64,000 nucleotides of DNA. Source: G963668605 sp963793625. GTDB lineage: Bacteria; Acidobacteriota; Terriglobia; Bryobacterales; Bryobacteraceae. The DNA lies in assembly GCA_963793625.1 (NCBI GenBank), contig CAWCAT010000022.1, positions 233,328 through 297,327 of the forward strand. The letters are read 5' to 3'. The position numbers were made by a program, and so were the translations under genes. A model generated the notes under the pieces. The model was not told the DNA's origin. It saw nothing but the letters and a program-made list of their open reading frames with translations, and did no database searches. Positions 28,813 to 37,350 of this stretch are shown here, one piece after another. Positions within the stretch are counted from its first letter, which is position 1. Each line of letters begins with the position of its first letter.

Positions 28813-29278
28813 ATGCTCGTCGTTGTCGGGGGAAACAGCCGGAAATCCGGCAAAACCAGCTATGTCGAGAAGCTGATCCGTGAGGCACCCGAACGCCACT
28901 GGACTGTGATCAAGATCACGACCCATCCGCATAAGTCGCATCCGGGTTCGGGCGACACGGGCCGCTATCGTGAAGCCGGAGCAACGAACGTGCGCCTGAT
29001 CGAGGCTCCGGAACTGGAGATGGCCATCCCCGAAGATTCGCCAGATCCTTTCAGGCACAGAGAACGCAATCATCGAATCCAATCGCATCCTGGATTTTCT
29101 GAAGCCAGATCTATGCGTGTTTGTACTCGATTTCGCGGTGACGGACATGAAAGAATCCTGCCGCCGGCACTTGGAAAAGATCGATGCCGTGGTGCTCAGA
29201 AACGACACCGGAGGAGAACCACCCTGGCCAGGAATCACCAGGGAGTGGCTCAACTCCAAAGCCCGTCATCCCGCGTAG
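28813..29278 (+). CDS. MobB-like P-loop NTPase, one frameshift
   Basis: About 154 residues in two frames. It starts after AGGAG with MLVVVGGNSRKSGKTSYVEK, a Walker A loop of the kind in molybdopterin-guanine dinucleotide protein B (MobB), then TVIKITTHPHKSHPGSGDTG with a conserved His/Asp pair and REAGATNVRL. Near 29035 the frame shifts; the rest reads ILSGTENAIIESNRILDFLK, LCVFVLDFAVTDMKE and EPPWPGITREWLN. No other molybdenum cofactor genes are nearby, so the true role is open. It follows lpxD by 9 bp and overlaps the 3' end of the convergent Gfo/Idh gene by 13 bp. Confidence 0.65.
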
Positions 29279-30541
29279 GGATGCCGATACGGTGCGCGAT
29301 AAGCCCGCTTCAGCAATCCCGCAGCAACAGGATTGCCGACAATCACTTCCTTGCGGCCATCCCATTCAACCCTGGACTTCGATTTATACGAAATCATCGC
29401 GAGTTGCACCGTTGCCGCTCGAGAAAAATGCGTCTTCGGGCTGACAAACTGGCTGCTTCCGCGTACGCACAGCATCCAGGAAATTCTGCATGTGCTTCAG
29501 CCCGTTGTCGCCTTGCACTTCGATAACCCGCCGCTGTTCGCCCTTCGCCGCGGGAATCGCCACCCAGCGCGCATCCGTGACAAAGATCGTTTCTTTCTCG
29601 CCATAGAGGAAGATGCCGTTGTTCACATCCGGCGCATTTTCGACTGCACCCCAAAGGCGATGTCGCCAGACCACAGGGCAGCGCTCGAATTCGAAGTGCG
29701 CCGTCAGAGTGTCAGGAGTCGTAATCTTGCCCTGATATTTATAGATCCCGCCGACCGCCTCAACGAACTTCGGAGTCGATTCACCCAGGATCACTCGGGT
29801 CGCGTCCATCAGGTGAATACCCCAATCAACGAGGTGGCCGTTTCCGTAAGGCTCGGCCAAACGCCAACTCTTATGCCCGATCGCGGGACTGTACGGTAGC
29901 TTGGGAGCCGGACCGCACCACATCTCCCAATCCAGCGACGCGGGGGGAGCCTGCGGAGTCGCGTCGGGCGTGCCTGCCGTGTAATGGATCTGCACGTCGA
30001 CTTGAACGATTCTGCCCGGCTTGCCCTGTTGATGTACTGCTTCACCTGCTGGTAAGCGTCGCTCTGGCGGCGCTGAAAACCGATCTGGATGATTCGTCCG
30101 CTCTTCTTCGCGGCGTCAACCATCGCGCGCCCTTCGCGTATGTCGTAGGACAGCGGCTTTTCGGCGTAGATGTCGAGACCCTTCTTGCAGGCAGCGATGA
30201 ACTGCAGCGCGTGCCAGTGCGGCGGAGTCGCAATAAAAACCACCTGCAGGCCTGGGTGGTCCAGCAATTCCTGGTGAAGCTTGTACGTCTTCGGCCGGCT
30301 GCCCTGTTTCTTTTCGATGTCATCCGCTGACGATCTTCAGATGTTCGCTGTCGACGTCACACAGCGCGACTATCTCCGCACCGCCCGCCTTGAGCGCGGC
30401 GTTCACATCCACCATGCCGTACCAACCGCAGCCGATCAGTCCGATTTTTAGCTTCTGCTCCGCGGCGGCGCCATAAACCAGACGTTTCGTAGCGACACCG
30501 GCGCCTAATGCGCCCAGGAACTTTCTTCGATTGGAGGTCAT
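29266..30541 (-). pseudogene. Exported Gfo/Idh/MocA-family oxidoreductase, frameshifted
   Basis: It starts MTSNRRKFLGALGAGVATKR, a Tat-like signal, then the NAD-binding KIGLIGCGWYGMVDVNAALK. Later pieces in other frames are VVFIATPPHWHALQFIAACK, EKPLSYDIREGRAMVDAAKK (the family EKP motif), HLVDWGIHLMDATRVILGES and a C-terminal VEWDGRKEVIVGNPVAAGLL. Breaks occur near 30310, 30260, 29990 and 29430. An intact protein would be about 420 residues, a secreted sugar dehydrogenase of the type common in Acidobacteriota. Its ATG directly follows the TAA of the CusF-like gene, so they share an operon. Confidence 0.75.
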
Positions 30542-30880
30542 TTATTTCGAGCTCTCTGCCTTCTTGGCGACGATCTTGATATCGCTCACATGATAATCCA
30601 TGCCGTTCACGATGACTGTTCCGGTGATCTGATCGCCCGGCGAGAGCTTATCAAGCTCAGTCTTGGGCTTTATTGGGAACTCCATGGTCATGGCATCCAT
30701 CCAGTCGCCGATTTTCTCGTGCTTGATGGTCGCGACTTGGTTGGCAGGATCGATTTTGACTACTTCACCACGAAGCTCGTAGCGCTTCTCGGCGGAAGCT
30801 TTTTCCGTAGTAGCGGAGCCGCCACAGGAGGTAAGCAGAAGTACAAAGGAGATTGCAAGGAAGGTTGTTAGGGCGCGCAT
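30542..30880 (-). CDS. CusF-like copper-binding lipoprotein
   Basis: 112 residues. The signal ends in LLLTSC, a lipobox with Cys19. The mature part fits the CusF_Ec beta-barrel: YELRGEVVKIDPANQVATIK, then HEKIGDWMDAMTMEF. The His, Trp and paired Met residues match the Cu(I) ligands of CusF (His, cation-pi Trp, Met-x-Met), though the Trp-to-Met spacing is one residue longer. The C-terminus has LSPGDQITGTVIVNGMDYHV. It probably buffers or senses copper in the periplasm. It ends where the Gfo/Idh gene begins. No Cus pump is adjacent. Confidence 0.85.
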   Translation of the reverse strand: MRALTTFLAISFVLLLTSCGGSATTEKASAEKRYELRGEVVKIDPANQVATIKHEKIGDWMDAMTMEFPIKPKTELDKLSPGDQITGTVIVNGMDYHVSDIKIVAKKAESSK

Positions 30881-30904
30881 AGCCCCAGTCTAGCAAGCGC
30901 CATA

Positions 30905-30952
30905 CAAAACTCCAGGTCGATGCGGAGACCCCCATCCGCATTGACCTGGAGT
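30905..30952 (-). terminator. Rho-independent terminator after the winged-helix gene
   Basis: Arms ACTCCAGGTC-ATGCGG and CCGCAT-GACCTGGAGT (30909-30952) pair over 16 bp with one mismatch and a 10-nt loop. On the minus strand the stem is followed by a short T-run (TTTTG). It lies between the stop of the winged-helix gene and the start of the CusF-like gene, so it ends the former transcript. Confidence 0.8.
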
Positions 30953-30969
30953 CTTTAGCGCACTACGCG

Positions 30970-31350
30970 TTACGCCGTAGCCATGAGACCGGCAGTGAAT
31001 ACAGGAATCAGCCGCGGTTCGCGAAAGCGCTGGAAACGATAGCCGACACCGAAGATTGTTTCGATGTAACCGCCGCTCTCGAATCCCAGCTTCTTGCGAA
31101 TCCGGCGGATGTGTACATCGAGTGTTCTGGTGCGGATTTCGCGACTGTAGCCCCAGACTCGTTGCAGCAAGACATCACGCGGGATAATCTCTCCAGTATT
31201 CAGAGCCAGTAGTTCCAGCAATTCGTATTCTTTGCGAGTGAGCGTGAGCCGCTCGCCATCGACGTTTACCACGCCGGTGCTGAAGTCAATCTCAAGCCGG
31301 CCATCGCGATAGCACGACGCCGGACCGCTTTGCATCCCTTGATAAGCCAT
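30970..31350 (-). CDS. Stand-alone OmpR/PhoB-type winged-helix DNA-binding protein
   Basis: 126 residues, essentially only a Trans_reg_C domain: LEIDFSTGVVNVDGERLTLT, KEYELLELLALNTGEIIPRD, LLQRVWGYSREIRTRTLDVH (recognition helix) and IRRIRKKLG with GYIETIFGVGYRFQRF. A normal response regulator has a receiver domain of 120 residues ahead of this; here there are only about 17 residues. It has no membrane segment. It may be regulated by abundance or by a partner rather than by phosphorylation. A terminator follows it, so it is a single-gene unit. Its targets are unknown; the CusF-like gene is downstream. Confidence 0.88.
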   Translation of the reverse strand: MAYQGMQSGPASCYRDGRLEIDFSTGVVNVDGERLTLTRKEYELLELLALNTGEIIPRDVLLQRVWGYSREIRTRTLDVHIRRIRKKLGFESGGYIETIFGVGYRFQRFREPRLIPVFTAGLMATA

Positions 31351-31415
31351 GCCATTTACTCCTTCAGTGAACTAGAACGATATTATGAGGATCCAGCCGA
31401 AAGATCGTGTTTAAC

Positions 31416-31432
31416 TTGTAAAATTTTTGCAA
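31416..31432. promoter_or_regulatory. AT-rich near-palindrome upstream of the winged-helix gene
   Basis: The 17-bp TTGTAAAATTTTTGCAA matches its own reverse complement at 14 positions. It lies 66 bp upstream of the winged-helix start and 10 bp past the end of the next upstream gene. It could be a regulator site, possibly for autoregulation. The evidence is symmetry and position only. Confidence 0.3.
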
Positions 31433-31441
31433 AAACGGGCA

Positions 31442-31837
31442 CTACTCGATTGGGAAGGGTCCATTCTTAGCTACGCGAAGTTCGCGGTCCTGCCGGTCTG
31501 AGGCGTTGATGCGAAATTCAACAGCCCGCACGGGATCCGCCACACGCACGTGAAAGTCCGTTTCTTCACCGATAGGCAGCGATTCGACATCGAGCACAAT
31601 GCGCTTGGTCGTGATGACTTTGCTGCTGGCTTCCAGGAAGTCGAACATCAACACGATCCCCGAGATAGGCTTCTCGCCCGTGTTGCGCACACGGCCGTCC
31701 ATCGCCACATCGCTCTCTGTTCGATGCGCACTGGCTTCCAGCACTTCGAGTTCTGGCGGCTTGGGTTGCTTGCGTTTCTGGGTGGCCGGATACAACAATG
31801 AACCAAGCAGCAGAACGCAGAGGGTCAGACGACGCAT
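31442..31837 (-). CDS. Exported hypothetical protein, FxLYD-like
   Basis: 131 residues from the ATG at 31837 (a GTG lies two codons earlier). The signal peptide is MRRLTLCVLLLGSLLYPATQ. The mature part resembles small FxLYD/DUF3426-type beta-sandwiches: VLEASAHRTESDVAMDGRVR, NTGEKPISGIVLMFDFLEAS and LPIGEETDFHVRVADPVRAV. Such domains are found in exported proteins of unknown role. It is divergent from the asparaginase gene with a 36-bp gap, which leaves little room for two separate promoters. Confidence 0.65.
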   Translation of the reverse strand: MRRLTLCVLLLGSLLYPATQKRKQPKPPELEVLEASAHRTESDVAMDGRVRNTGEKPISGIVLMFDFLEASSKVITTKRIVLDVESLPIGEETDFHVRVADPVRAVEFRINASDRQDRELRVAKNGPFPIE

Positions 31838-31873
31838 TAGCACTAGTTTAGCCGAAAGTGCCGGGAGAATATC

Positions 31874-32983
31874 ATGCTGAATAGACGCGACTGGATTTTA
31901 GGATCGGCTGCCGCTACCGCTGCCTCTGCTACAACCACTTCGCTGGTTGCCGCAGCGCCCAGGAATATCGTCATCTCGAGCGGTAACGGGTTGCGCGCCT
32001 GTAACCGTGCCATGGAGCTGCTACGCACCGACCAGGACACGCTCGACGCCGTCATTGCGGGCGTTAACATCAACGAAGAAGATCCCGAGGACAATTCGGT
32101 TGGGTATGGCGGTCTGCCCAACGAGGAGGGCATCGTCGAGCTCGATGCCTGCGTAATGCACGGTCCAACGCGCCGAGCCGGGTCCGTCGCCTCCATTCGA
32201 AATATCAAGACGCCTTCCAAGGTGGCGCGACTGGTGATGGAGCAGAGCGATCACATCATGATAGTGGGCGATGGTGCGCTGCGCTTTGCCAAAGCCTACG
32301 GATTTCGCGAAGAAGAACTGCTCACTGAGAAATCCCGTATTGCCTGGCTGGTATGGAAAAAGTCCTTGCGTGACAAGGAGGGCCACAGTAACTGGATCGA
32401 TGGTCTTGACGCTCCGACTGAGAAACCTTCAGGCGCGCTACGCAGAGCCTTTCCGGGCGTCGATGATCAGACCCTCGCCTGGGCGCAGCAGATGGCAATC
32501 CGGCCGCCTACCGGCACCATCAACTGCCTGGCGCTGAATCCGAAAGGCGAGATGTCGGGCGTAACCACAACCAGCGGTCTGGCCTGGAAAATTCCCGGAC
32601 GGGTGGGTGATTCCCCGATCATCGGCGCAGGTCTGTATGTGGATCAGGACGTCGGCGCTGCTGGTTCCACCGGTCGCGGTGAAGAAAACATTCGCGTGGC
32701 AGGCGCGCATTCGATTGTCGAAAACATGCGCCACGGCATGTCGCCAAAAGATGCGTGTCTTGATGTTCTGAAGCGCATCTCCCGCAACTTTCGGGACGAC
32801 CGCAAGAAACTGGCGCAGTTCGATATCAATTTCTACGCACTCCGCAAAGACGGCGAATTCGCAGGAACGGCCCTCTGGAGCCACAGCGAAGCGGGCGGCA
32901 AGCGCGGCAATCGCCGGCGCTTTGCTGTGCATGATGGCGATCGCGGACGTCTGGAAGACTGCGTTTTCCTGTTGGAAAGGTAA
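31874..32983 (+). CDS. Exported N4-(beta-N-acetylglucosaminyl)-L-asparaginase/isoaspartyl peptidase-like (Ntn hydrolase)
   Basis: 369 residues with a Tat-like signal (MLNRRDWILGSAAATAASAT). The fold is the T2 family of self-cleaving Ntn hydrolases. The expected cleavage site is Gly214-Thr215 in PPTGTINCLALNPKG, giving Thr215 as N-terminal nucleophile; plant-type asparaginases also use Gly-Thr, whereas glycosylasparaginases use Asp-Thr. Downstream motifs GVTTTSGLAWKIPGRVGDSP and IIGAGLYVDQDVGAAGSTGR match glycosylasparaginase closely. N-terminal markers DAVIAGVNINEEDPEDNSVG and LPNEEGIVELDACVMHG are typical. Likely periplasmic, releasing ammonia or sugar from asparagine derivatives. The stop is 6 bp before the radical SAM gene. 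Confidence 0.9.
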   Translation: MLNRRDWILGSAAATAASATTTSLVAAAPRNIVISSGNGLRACNRAMELLRTDQDTLDAVIAGVNINEEDPEDNSVGYGGLPNEEGIVELDACVMHGPTRRAGSVASIRNIKTPSKVARLVMEQSDHIMIVGDGALRFAKAYGFREEELLTEKSRIAWLVWKKSLRDKEGHSNWIDGLDAPTEKPSGALRRAFPGVDDQTLAWAQQMAIRPPTGTINCLALNPKGEMSGVTTTSGLAWKIPGRVGDSPIIGAGLYVDQDVGAAGSTGRGEENIRVAGAHSIVENMRHGMSPKDACLDVLKRISRNFRDDRKKLAQFDINFYALRKDGEFAGTALWSHSEAGGKRGNRRRFAVHDGDRGRLEDCVFLLER

Positions 32984-32989
32984 TTTCGT

Positions 32990-34216
32990 TTGTCCAAAAA
33001 CATTTTAGGTTATGTCGATCAGGCCAATGGGCGGGACCTCTCCGGCTGGGTGGCGAATACGGATGAACTCAACCGCCCGCTATCCATCGAGGTCTGCGTT
33101 AACGGCCAAGCAATCGCAACGGCCTTGGCGGATCAGTGGAGAGAAGATTTGCAGGCGCTCGGATTCGGTGACGGCCGGCATGCGTTTCACTGCACGATTC
33201 CGGAATCCTATGCGGGCGCTGCTTCGGCCAAAGTTACGGTCCGCGCCGAAGGCTCCGACTATCTGCTCACGCACAACGGCAAGCCCGAGATAGATCTGAA
33301 TTTTTCTATCTTCATCGAGTATATTGCCGGCGACATAGTTAATAACTGCAACTTACGCTGTCCATTTTGCCTCGTCGATTACAGTGAGGTAAATAAGACC
33401 GAACTGATGACCGAGGCAACCTTTACAAAGCTGATCCCGCTGATGCGGACCGTTCCACAAGGCGGTTTCTGGCTCTCCTGCCTGCACGAGCCTACGCTGC
33501 ATCCAAAATTCGAACATTTCCTGGGACTTATTCCAGACGACTGCAAGGGTAAGTGCTGGTTCACAACTAATCTGGCCAAACCTTTGAGCGAGGCCCAGTT
33601 TGTGGCCTGGGCGGAATCAGGCCTGCAACATATCAATATCTCGTTCGATACGCTGAACCCCGAGATATTCGCCGTGGTACGTAAATTCGGACGCTACGAA
33701 GTTTTCGAGCGCAACTTGAATGCACTGGTAAAGGTCTTCCGCCGTTATCCGAATCCTCCCAAAATTCGCTACATCACGGTGGTAATGAAGTGCAATCTGG
33801 AAGAGGTTCCGGCAATCATCGAGCGTACTCACAACGAATGGCTTTCATCCGAAAACGAGATTCGCTACACCTATAACGTCCAGCACTTCAACGACGAATT
33901 CCGTAAAGAGTTTTTCCTTTCGCCGCAGGATTGGGAGCGGCTCACCGGACTGCTGAAAGATGTCCCCCATCACCACGTTGTCGCATATCCCCCGTTGGAG
34001 GATTACTTCGAGAAGATATTGCCCCCAGCGAATTATTTCGAGATTCAAAAATTCATCGACGACCCCACGCCGCCGTTAAAGAAACTTCCCCGCCCGCTCC
34101 AGTTACGCTTCCGGCCCAATGGAAGTATTGTGGTTGCGAACCTGGAACGGAGCTTTCGAGTAAATGCGAACGATCTGGAAGATCCCGTCGCCTACTTTCG
34201 CGGCGCCCTGGAGTAG
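32990..34216 (+). CDS. Radical SAM protein with N-terminal beta-sandwich module
   Basis: 408 residues, TTG start 6 bp after the asparaginase stop. Residues 1-100 are a module (GYVDQANGRDLSGWVANTDE, then SIEVCVNGQAIATA and FHCTIPE) like the small beta-sandwich often fused to glycosyl- or sulfotransferases. From about 108 there is a radical SAM core with the 4Fe-4S motif Cys120-x3-Cys124-x2-Cys127 (CNLRCPFC), then GGFWLSCLHEPTLHPKFEHF and LQHINISFDTLNPEIFAVVR. The C-terminus lacks an obvious second Cys cluster. Substrate unknown; it is cytosolic. The end overlaps the convergent phosphoesterase by 25 bp. Confidence 0.85.
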   Translation: MSKNILGYVDQANGRDLSGWVANTDELNRPLSIEVCVNGQAIATALADQWREDLQALGFGDGRHAFHCTIPESYAGAASAKVTVRAEGSDYLLTHNGKPEIDLNFSIFIEYIAGDIVNNCNLRCPFCLVDYSEVNKTELMTEATFTKLIPLMRTVPQGGFWLSCLHEPTLHPKFEHFLGLIPDDCKGKCWFTTNLAKPLSEAQFVAWAESGLQHINISFDTLNPEIFAVVRKFGRYEVFERNLNALVKVFRRYPNPPKIRYITVVMKCNLEEVPAIIERTHNEWLSSENEIRYTYNVQHFNDEFRKEFFLSPQDWERLTGLLKDVPHHHVVAYPPLEDYFEKILPPANYFEIQKFIDDPTPPLKKLPRPLQLRFRPNGSIVVANLERSFRVNANDLEDPVAYFRGALE

Positions 34217-35445
34217 TCGCGAGCAGAACGACCCGAGGCGGATGATCGAGCCTGTGAACTCACAGCAACAAGCGAAAGTTGATCGATAATTTCGCTTTCC
34301 ACGCCGATCGCCGTGACACTTAAACTCTGCGCATCAGCTGAGAGGCGCAGATAATGATAAGCCGTCGCAGTGACTTCGTTGAGCGGACTGGTTGGCACTG
34401 CGTACAACCCGCCTCCGCCCCCACCGGTCGTGACATAGGTAATTCCCTGCCCCGCAGCCACAACCTCGCCCCGCAGAATCGGGCGGCTACGCTGATAGCT
34501 ATGTTCGTGACCGTTCAATACAAGCTGAACGCCCGTGCGTTCCAATATAGGGACGATACGCTGCCGCGCCATCGCCGACACAGGGTCGTACTCGTGGTTC
34601 CCGGTCGCATACGGCGGATGATGAAAATAGACTATCTTCCAGGTCTGCCGCGCTTGCCGCAAGTCGCTTTCCAGCCACTCCAGCATGCGGCCACTGCGCT
34701 CAACAGCGTCGATCAATGGCAAGTTTGAGTCGATCGACACGAAATGCACCTCACCGCGGTCAAACGAATAATAGCGGCCGCAATCCTCGACCGGCACGCC
34801 GTCTTCAGGCAGCGAGTGCAACGCCAGGTAAGGCGTAGCCGCGGGCGTCGCGTACTCATGATTACCGGGACAAGGGTAGAGTGGCGCCTTGGCAAGCAGC
34901 GCGGCGTAAACAGCGAAATGCTTGTCCAGGAATTCGGAGAACGCGCCCGTCGGATACGCAATATCGCCAGTGTGCACGATCAGTTCAGCGGTTTCCTGCA
35001 GCATCAAGCGCGCAAGGCGGCGCTGTTCGTCCTCGCCAGTACCGCTATCGCCGAATGCGAGCCAGCGCAGAGGGCCAGCCTGGGGTGTCCGGAACGACAG
35101 AGTTTCTTCACGGCGGATCAACGCCCCCGGGCGAGAAAGACGAAAGCTATAGTCGCGCCCGGGCTCCAGGCCACGAATGTCCACGCGATGACAGAAAAGT
35201 AATCTGTCGAGTCCGGTCTCGGCTGTCGCCAGCACGCGAGTCGTCCGTGCAACCGACTGCGAACCACTTAGAACAGAATCAGACTCGGCTTTTTCACTGA
35301 ACCAGCAGATCGTCGCCCGATCGCCGCGCACATCCTGAAGATAAGGAGCGCACCCATTGATAAGCTCCGAGCCAGCCTGCATTCTCGCCGATACGACGAT
35401 CGGCAGGCTCGCAGCCATTCGTAAAAGTTCGCGCCTTTTCCACAT
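34192..35445 (-). CDS. Exported metallophosphoesterase, purple acid phosphatase-like
   Basis: 417 residues with a Tat-like or Sec signal (MWKRRELLRMAASLPIVVSA). Residues about 30-120 form a fibronectin-like N-terminal domain (GDRATICWFSEKAES, FCHRVDIRGLEPGRDYSFRL). The catalytic domain has the metallophosphatase motifs in order: WLAFGDSGTGEDE, VHTGDIAYPTGA, PCPGNHEYA, IVYFHHPPYATGNHEYD and LVLNGHEHSYQR. This is the arrangement of purple acid phosphatases. It should hydrolyse phosphate esters in the periplasm. The gene reads toward the radical SAM gene. The IS element lies just upstream and may have displaced its promoter. Confidence 0.9.
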   Translation of the reverse strand: MWKRRELLRMAASLPIVVSARMQAGSELINGCAPYLQDVRGDRATICWFSEKAESDSVLSGSQSVARTTRVLATAETGLDRLLFCHRVDIRGLEPGRDYSFRLSRPGALIRREETLSFRTPQAGPLRWLAFGDSGTGEDEQRRLARLMLQETAELIVHTGDIAYPTGAFSEFLDKHFAVYAALLAKAPLYPCPGNHEYATPAATPYLALHSLPEDGVPVEDCGRYYSFDRGEVHFVSIDSNLPLIDAVERSGRMLEWLESDLRQARQTWKIVYFHHPPYATGNHEYDPVSAMARQRIVPILERTGVQLVLNGHEHSYQRSRPILRGEVVAAGQGITYVTTGGGGGGLYAVPTSPLNEVTATAYHYLRLSADAQSLSVTAIGVESEIIDQLSLVAVSSQARSSASGRSARDYSRAPRK

Positions 35446-35493
35446 CCCTGCCGCAAGGGTAAGATAAAACCCTTAGAACGGTCAAGGATGCTA

Positions 35494-35497
35494 CTAG
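35494..35497. repeat. Target site duplication CTAG, left copy
   Basis: CTAG directly abuts the left end of the IS element and recurs at its right end (37368-37371). A 4-bp duplication fitting YTAR is the known habit of IS701-family elements. Confidence 0.8.
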
Positions 35498-35514
35498 TAC
35501 TACTGTGTTATAAA
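35498..35514 (+). repeat. Left terminal inverted repeat of the IS element
   Basis: TACTACTGTGTTATAAA, identical over 17 bp to the reverse complement of 37351-37367. Confidence 0.9.
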
Positions 35515-35563
35515 TGATTGCAGGTGTTGAGGATAGTGGCACGAGGGGTTATCGTGAAGGGAG

Positions 35564-35944
35564 ATGAGTGTTGTTGAAGCGAAGATCCAGACAGTTGATG
35601 ACATTTACCGGCTGATCTGGACTGCGGTGGCGGGCCGGCGACCGATTGAAGCGACCTATCATGAGCGCCGGCGACTGTTTTGTCCGCACCGACTGGTCCG
35701 GAATAGAGCTGGGCGACTTCGTGTGCTGTGCTATCAATACGGCGGAGAAAGTGAGCGCGGCCTCCAGCCGACGGGTTCAGCGGCAAACTGGCGCTGCGTC
35801 GTTTTAGAGAAACTCAGTAAGGTGAAGTTACTGGAGGGTAACTGGCGGACGGCGCCGAACCATTCACGCCCGGCATCCTGTGTTCTCGACGCGGATATTG
35901 ACGCCGAGGATCACGCCGGGCGCGACCCACAAAAGGGACAGTGA
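35564..35944 (+). CDS. IS cargo protein, WYL-like
   Basis: 126 residues in the strand opposite to the transposase and inside the IS ends. The sequence is well formed: VDDIYRLIWTAVAGRRPIEA, YHERRRLFCPHRLVRNRAGR, LCYQYGGESERGLQPTGS, NWRCVVLEKLSKVKLLEG and TAPNHSRPASC. The spacing of aromatic, His and Arg residues recalls WYL-type ligand-binding domains and a family of short proteins of unknown role. No helix-turn-helix is present. A GAAGGGAG lies directly before the ATG, closer than usual. It could regulate transposition or confer a trait on the host; both are inference. Confidence 0.6.
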   Translation: MSVVEAKIQTVDDIYRLIWTAVAGRRPIEATYHERRRLFCPHRLVRNRAGRLRVLCYQYGGESERGLQPTGSAANWRCVVLEKLSKVKLLEGNWRTAPNHSRPASCVLDADIDAEDHAGRDPQKGQ

Positions 35945-36004
35945 GACAGTTGCCCGAGCAAGTGCCGAGCAATTATCGCTCTCAGTGTTGCGATCGAGCG
36001 CGGA

Positions 36005-37324
36005 TTATGACGTTCGGGGCGAACGCGGCGAGCCACGCGGGTGGAAGTCCGGTATTGGGGCGGGTGCTGATAGTCCAACATTTCCGGCACGGGCTGAGGG
36101 GGAAAAACGGTTCCGCTCGGCTACCAGGAACCCATAAGCTGCGATGCACAATGTGGCATGGTGATGAAATCCGCGCCAGCTTCGACCTTCATAATGACCA
36201 AGGCCCAATTCCTGCTTTAGTTCCTCATAGTCACGCTCGATGATCCAGCGGTGTTTGGCGATCTTTACCAAGTCCTTCAGCTTCGTTGTCGGCGGAAGCG
36301 TTGACAGCCAGTATTTGGTCGGCTCCGATTCGCCCTTCGGCCATTCAATGAGCAGCCATTGCTCGGGGTGCGGTTCGGCTCTTTCGTAATCCCGATGGGC
36401 GACGCGAATCCGGACGGCAGCAAAGCGTGAGCGCAAGGTCCGCTGGGTCCCTTCGCGCCAGCCGATACTTTTGAAGGTCCCGAACGGCAACCCTAACGCC
36501 AACTGCTTCACTGAAACGGGTTGATGCTCGGCGGTGCGTTGCAGTAGTTTCGGCGGACGCCCCATTGTCTGCCGGGATTTGGCGGGCAAGGGTTGTCGGC
36601 CAGGCGCCCAGATGGTTACCGAAGACTGAATGCCGACAACATATGACAATCCCAATTCGTCAATACCAGCGCGGAACCGTGTGTCCACCCCATAGCCCGC
36701 GTCGGCCAAAACCACCCCGGTCGGAACCTGCTGCTTCACAGCTTGCCGGATCTGCTCCAAGGCGATCTGCGGCTTGGTTCTGAATTCCACTTCTTCGGGA
36801 ACGCCGACTTTGCTCCGCCGCCCGGCATCGCTGGACCATATTTCCGGCAGATATAAGCGCCATCCAATCGGCAGACTCGAACTCCAGGTGCTCACCGACA
36901 AACTCACCGCCACGCGACAGTTATCCTGTTTCCCCACTTGTCCGCAATACTGCCGAGCCACTCCTACGGAGTGATTCCCCTTCTTCGGAAACCCAGTGTC
37001 ATCGACAATCCACCCCACGACGGGGCCGTTCTTCTGCATGGCAGGCAACACCTGACTCCGAACCTGCTCCAGAATCGCTTCATCCTTCCATGGCGCATCG
37101 GCGACCAAATGATGTAAAGACTGATGCATTCGCCGGACGCGATTGGGCGCCAAGCGTGCCGCCATCGGTTCAACGCTTTTGCGATCGCCCGGTAACAACA
37201 ATCCCGTGCAGTAGTTCTTCAACGGAACTTCCCGGTCGCTGTGTCCCGCGGCATTCGCCAGGCCCTCCATATACGCCGCGAAACGCTTCTGCTGTGGGCC
37301 TGGCGCTGAAAGGCGTGTCCCCAC
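36005..37324 (-). CDS. IS701-family DDE transposase
   Basis: 439 residues. The catalytic Asp residues are likely those in GPVVGWIVDDTGFPKKGNHS and GVVLADAGYGVDTRF, and the Glu is in the C-terminal RWIIERDYEELKQELGLGHY, the pattern of the IS4/IS701 superfamily. SWRGFHHHATLCIAAYGFL follows as in IS701 members. The start lies about 43 bp from the right terminal repeat, the end about 500 bp from the left one. There is no frameshift, so it is probably functional. Confidence 0.92.
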   Translation of the reverse strand: MGTRLSAPGPQQKRFAAYMEGLANAAGHSDREVPLKNYCTGLLLPGDRKSVEPMAARLAPNRVRRMHQSLHHLVADAPWKDEAILEQVRSQVLPAMQKNGPVVGWIVDDTGFPKKGNHSVGVARQYCGQVGKQDNCRVAVSLSVSTWSSSLPIGWRLYLPEIWSSDAGRRSKVGVPEEVEFRTKPQIALEQIRQAVKQQVPTGVVLADAGYGVDTRFRAGIDELGLSYVVGIQSSVTIWAPGRQPLPAKSRQTMGRPPKLLQRTAEHQPVSVKQLALGLPFGTFKSIGWREGTQRTLRSRFAAVRIRVAHRDYERAEPHPEQWLLIEWPKGESEPTKYWLSTLPPTTKLKDLVKIAKHRWIIERDYEELKQELGLGHYEGRSWRGFHHHATLCIAAYGFLVAERNRFSPSARAGNVGLSAPAPIPDFHPRGSPRSPRTS

Positions 37325-37350
37325 AAAACAATTCTACATCAAAGTGTTTG

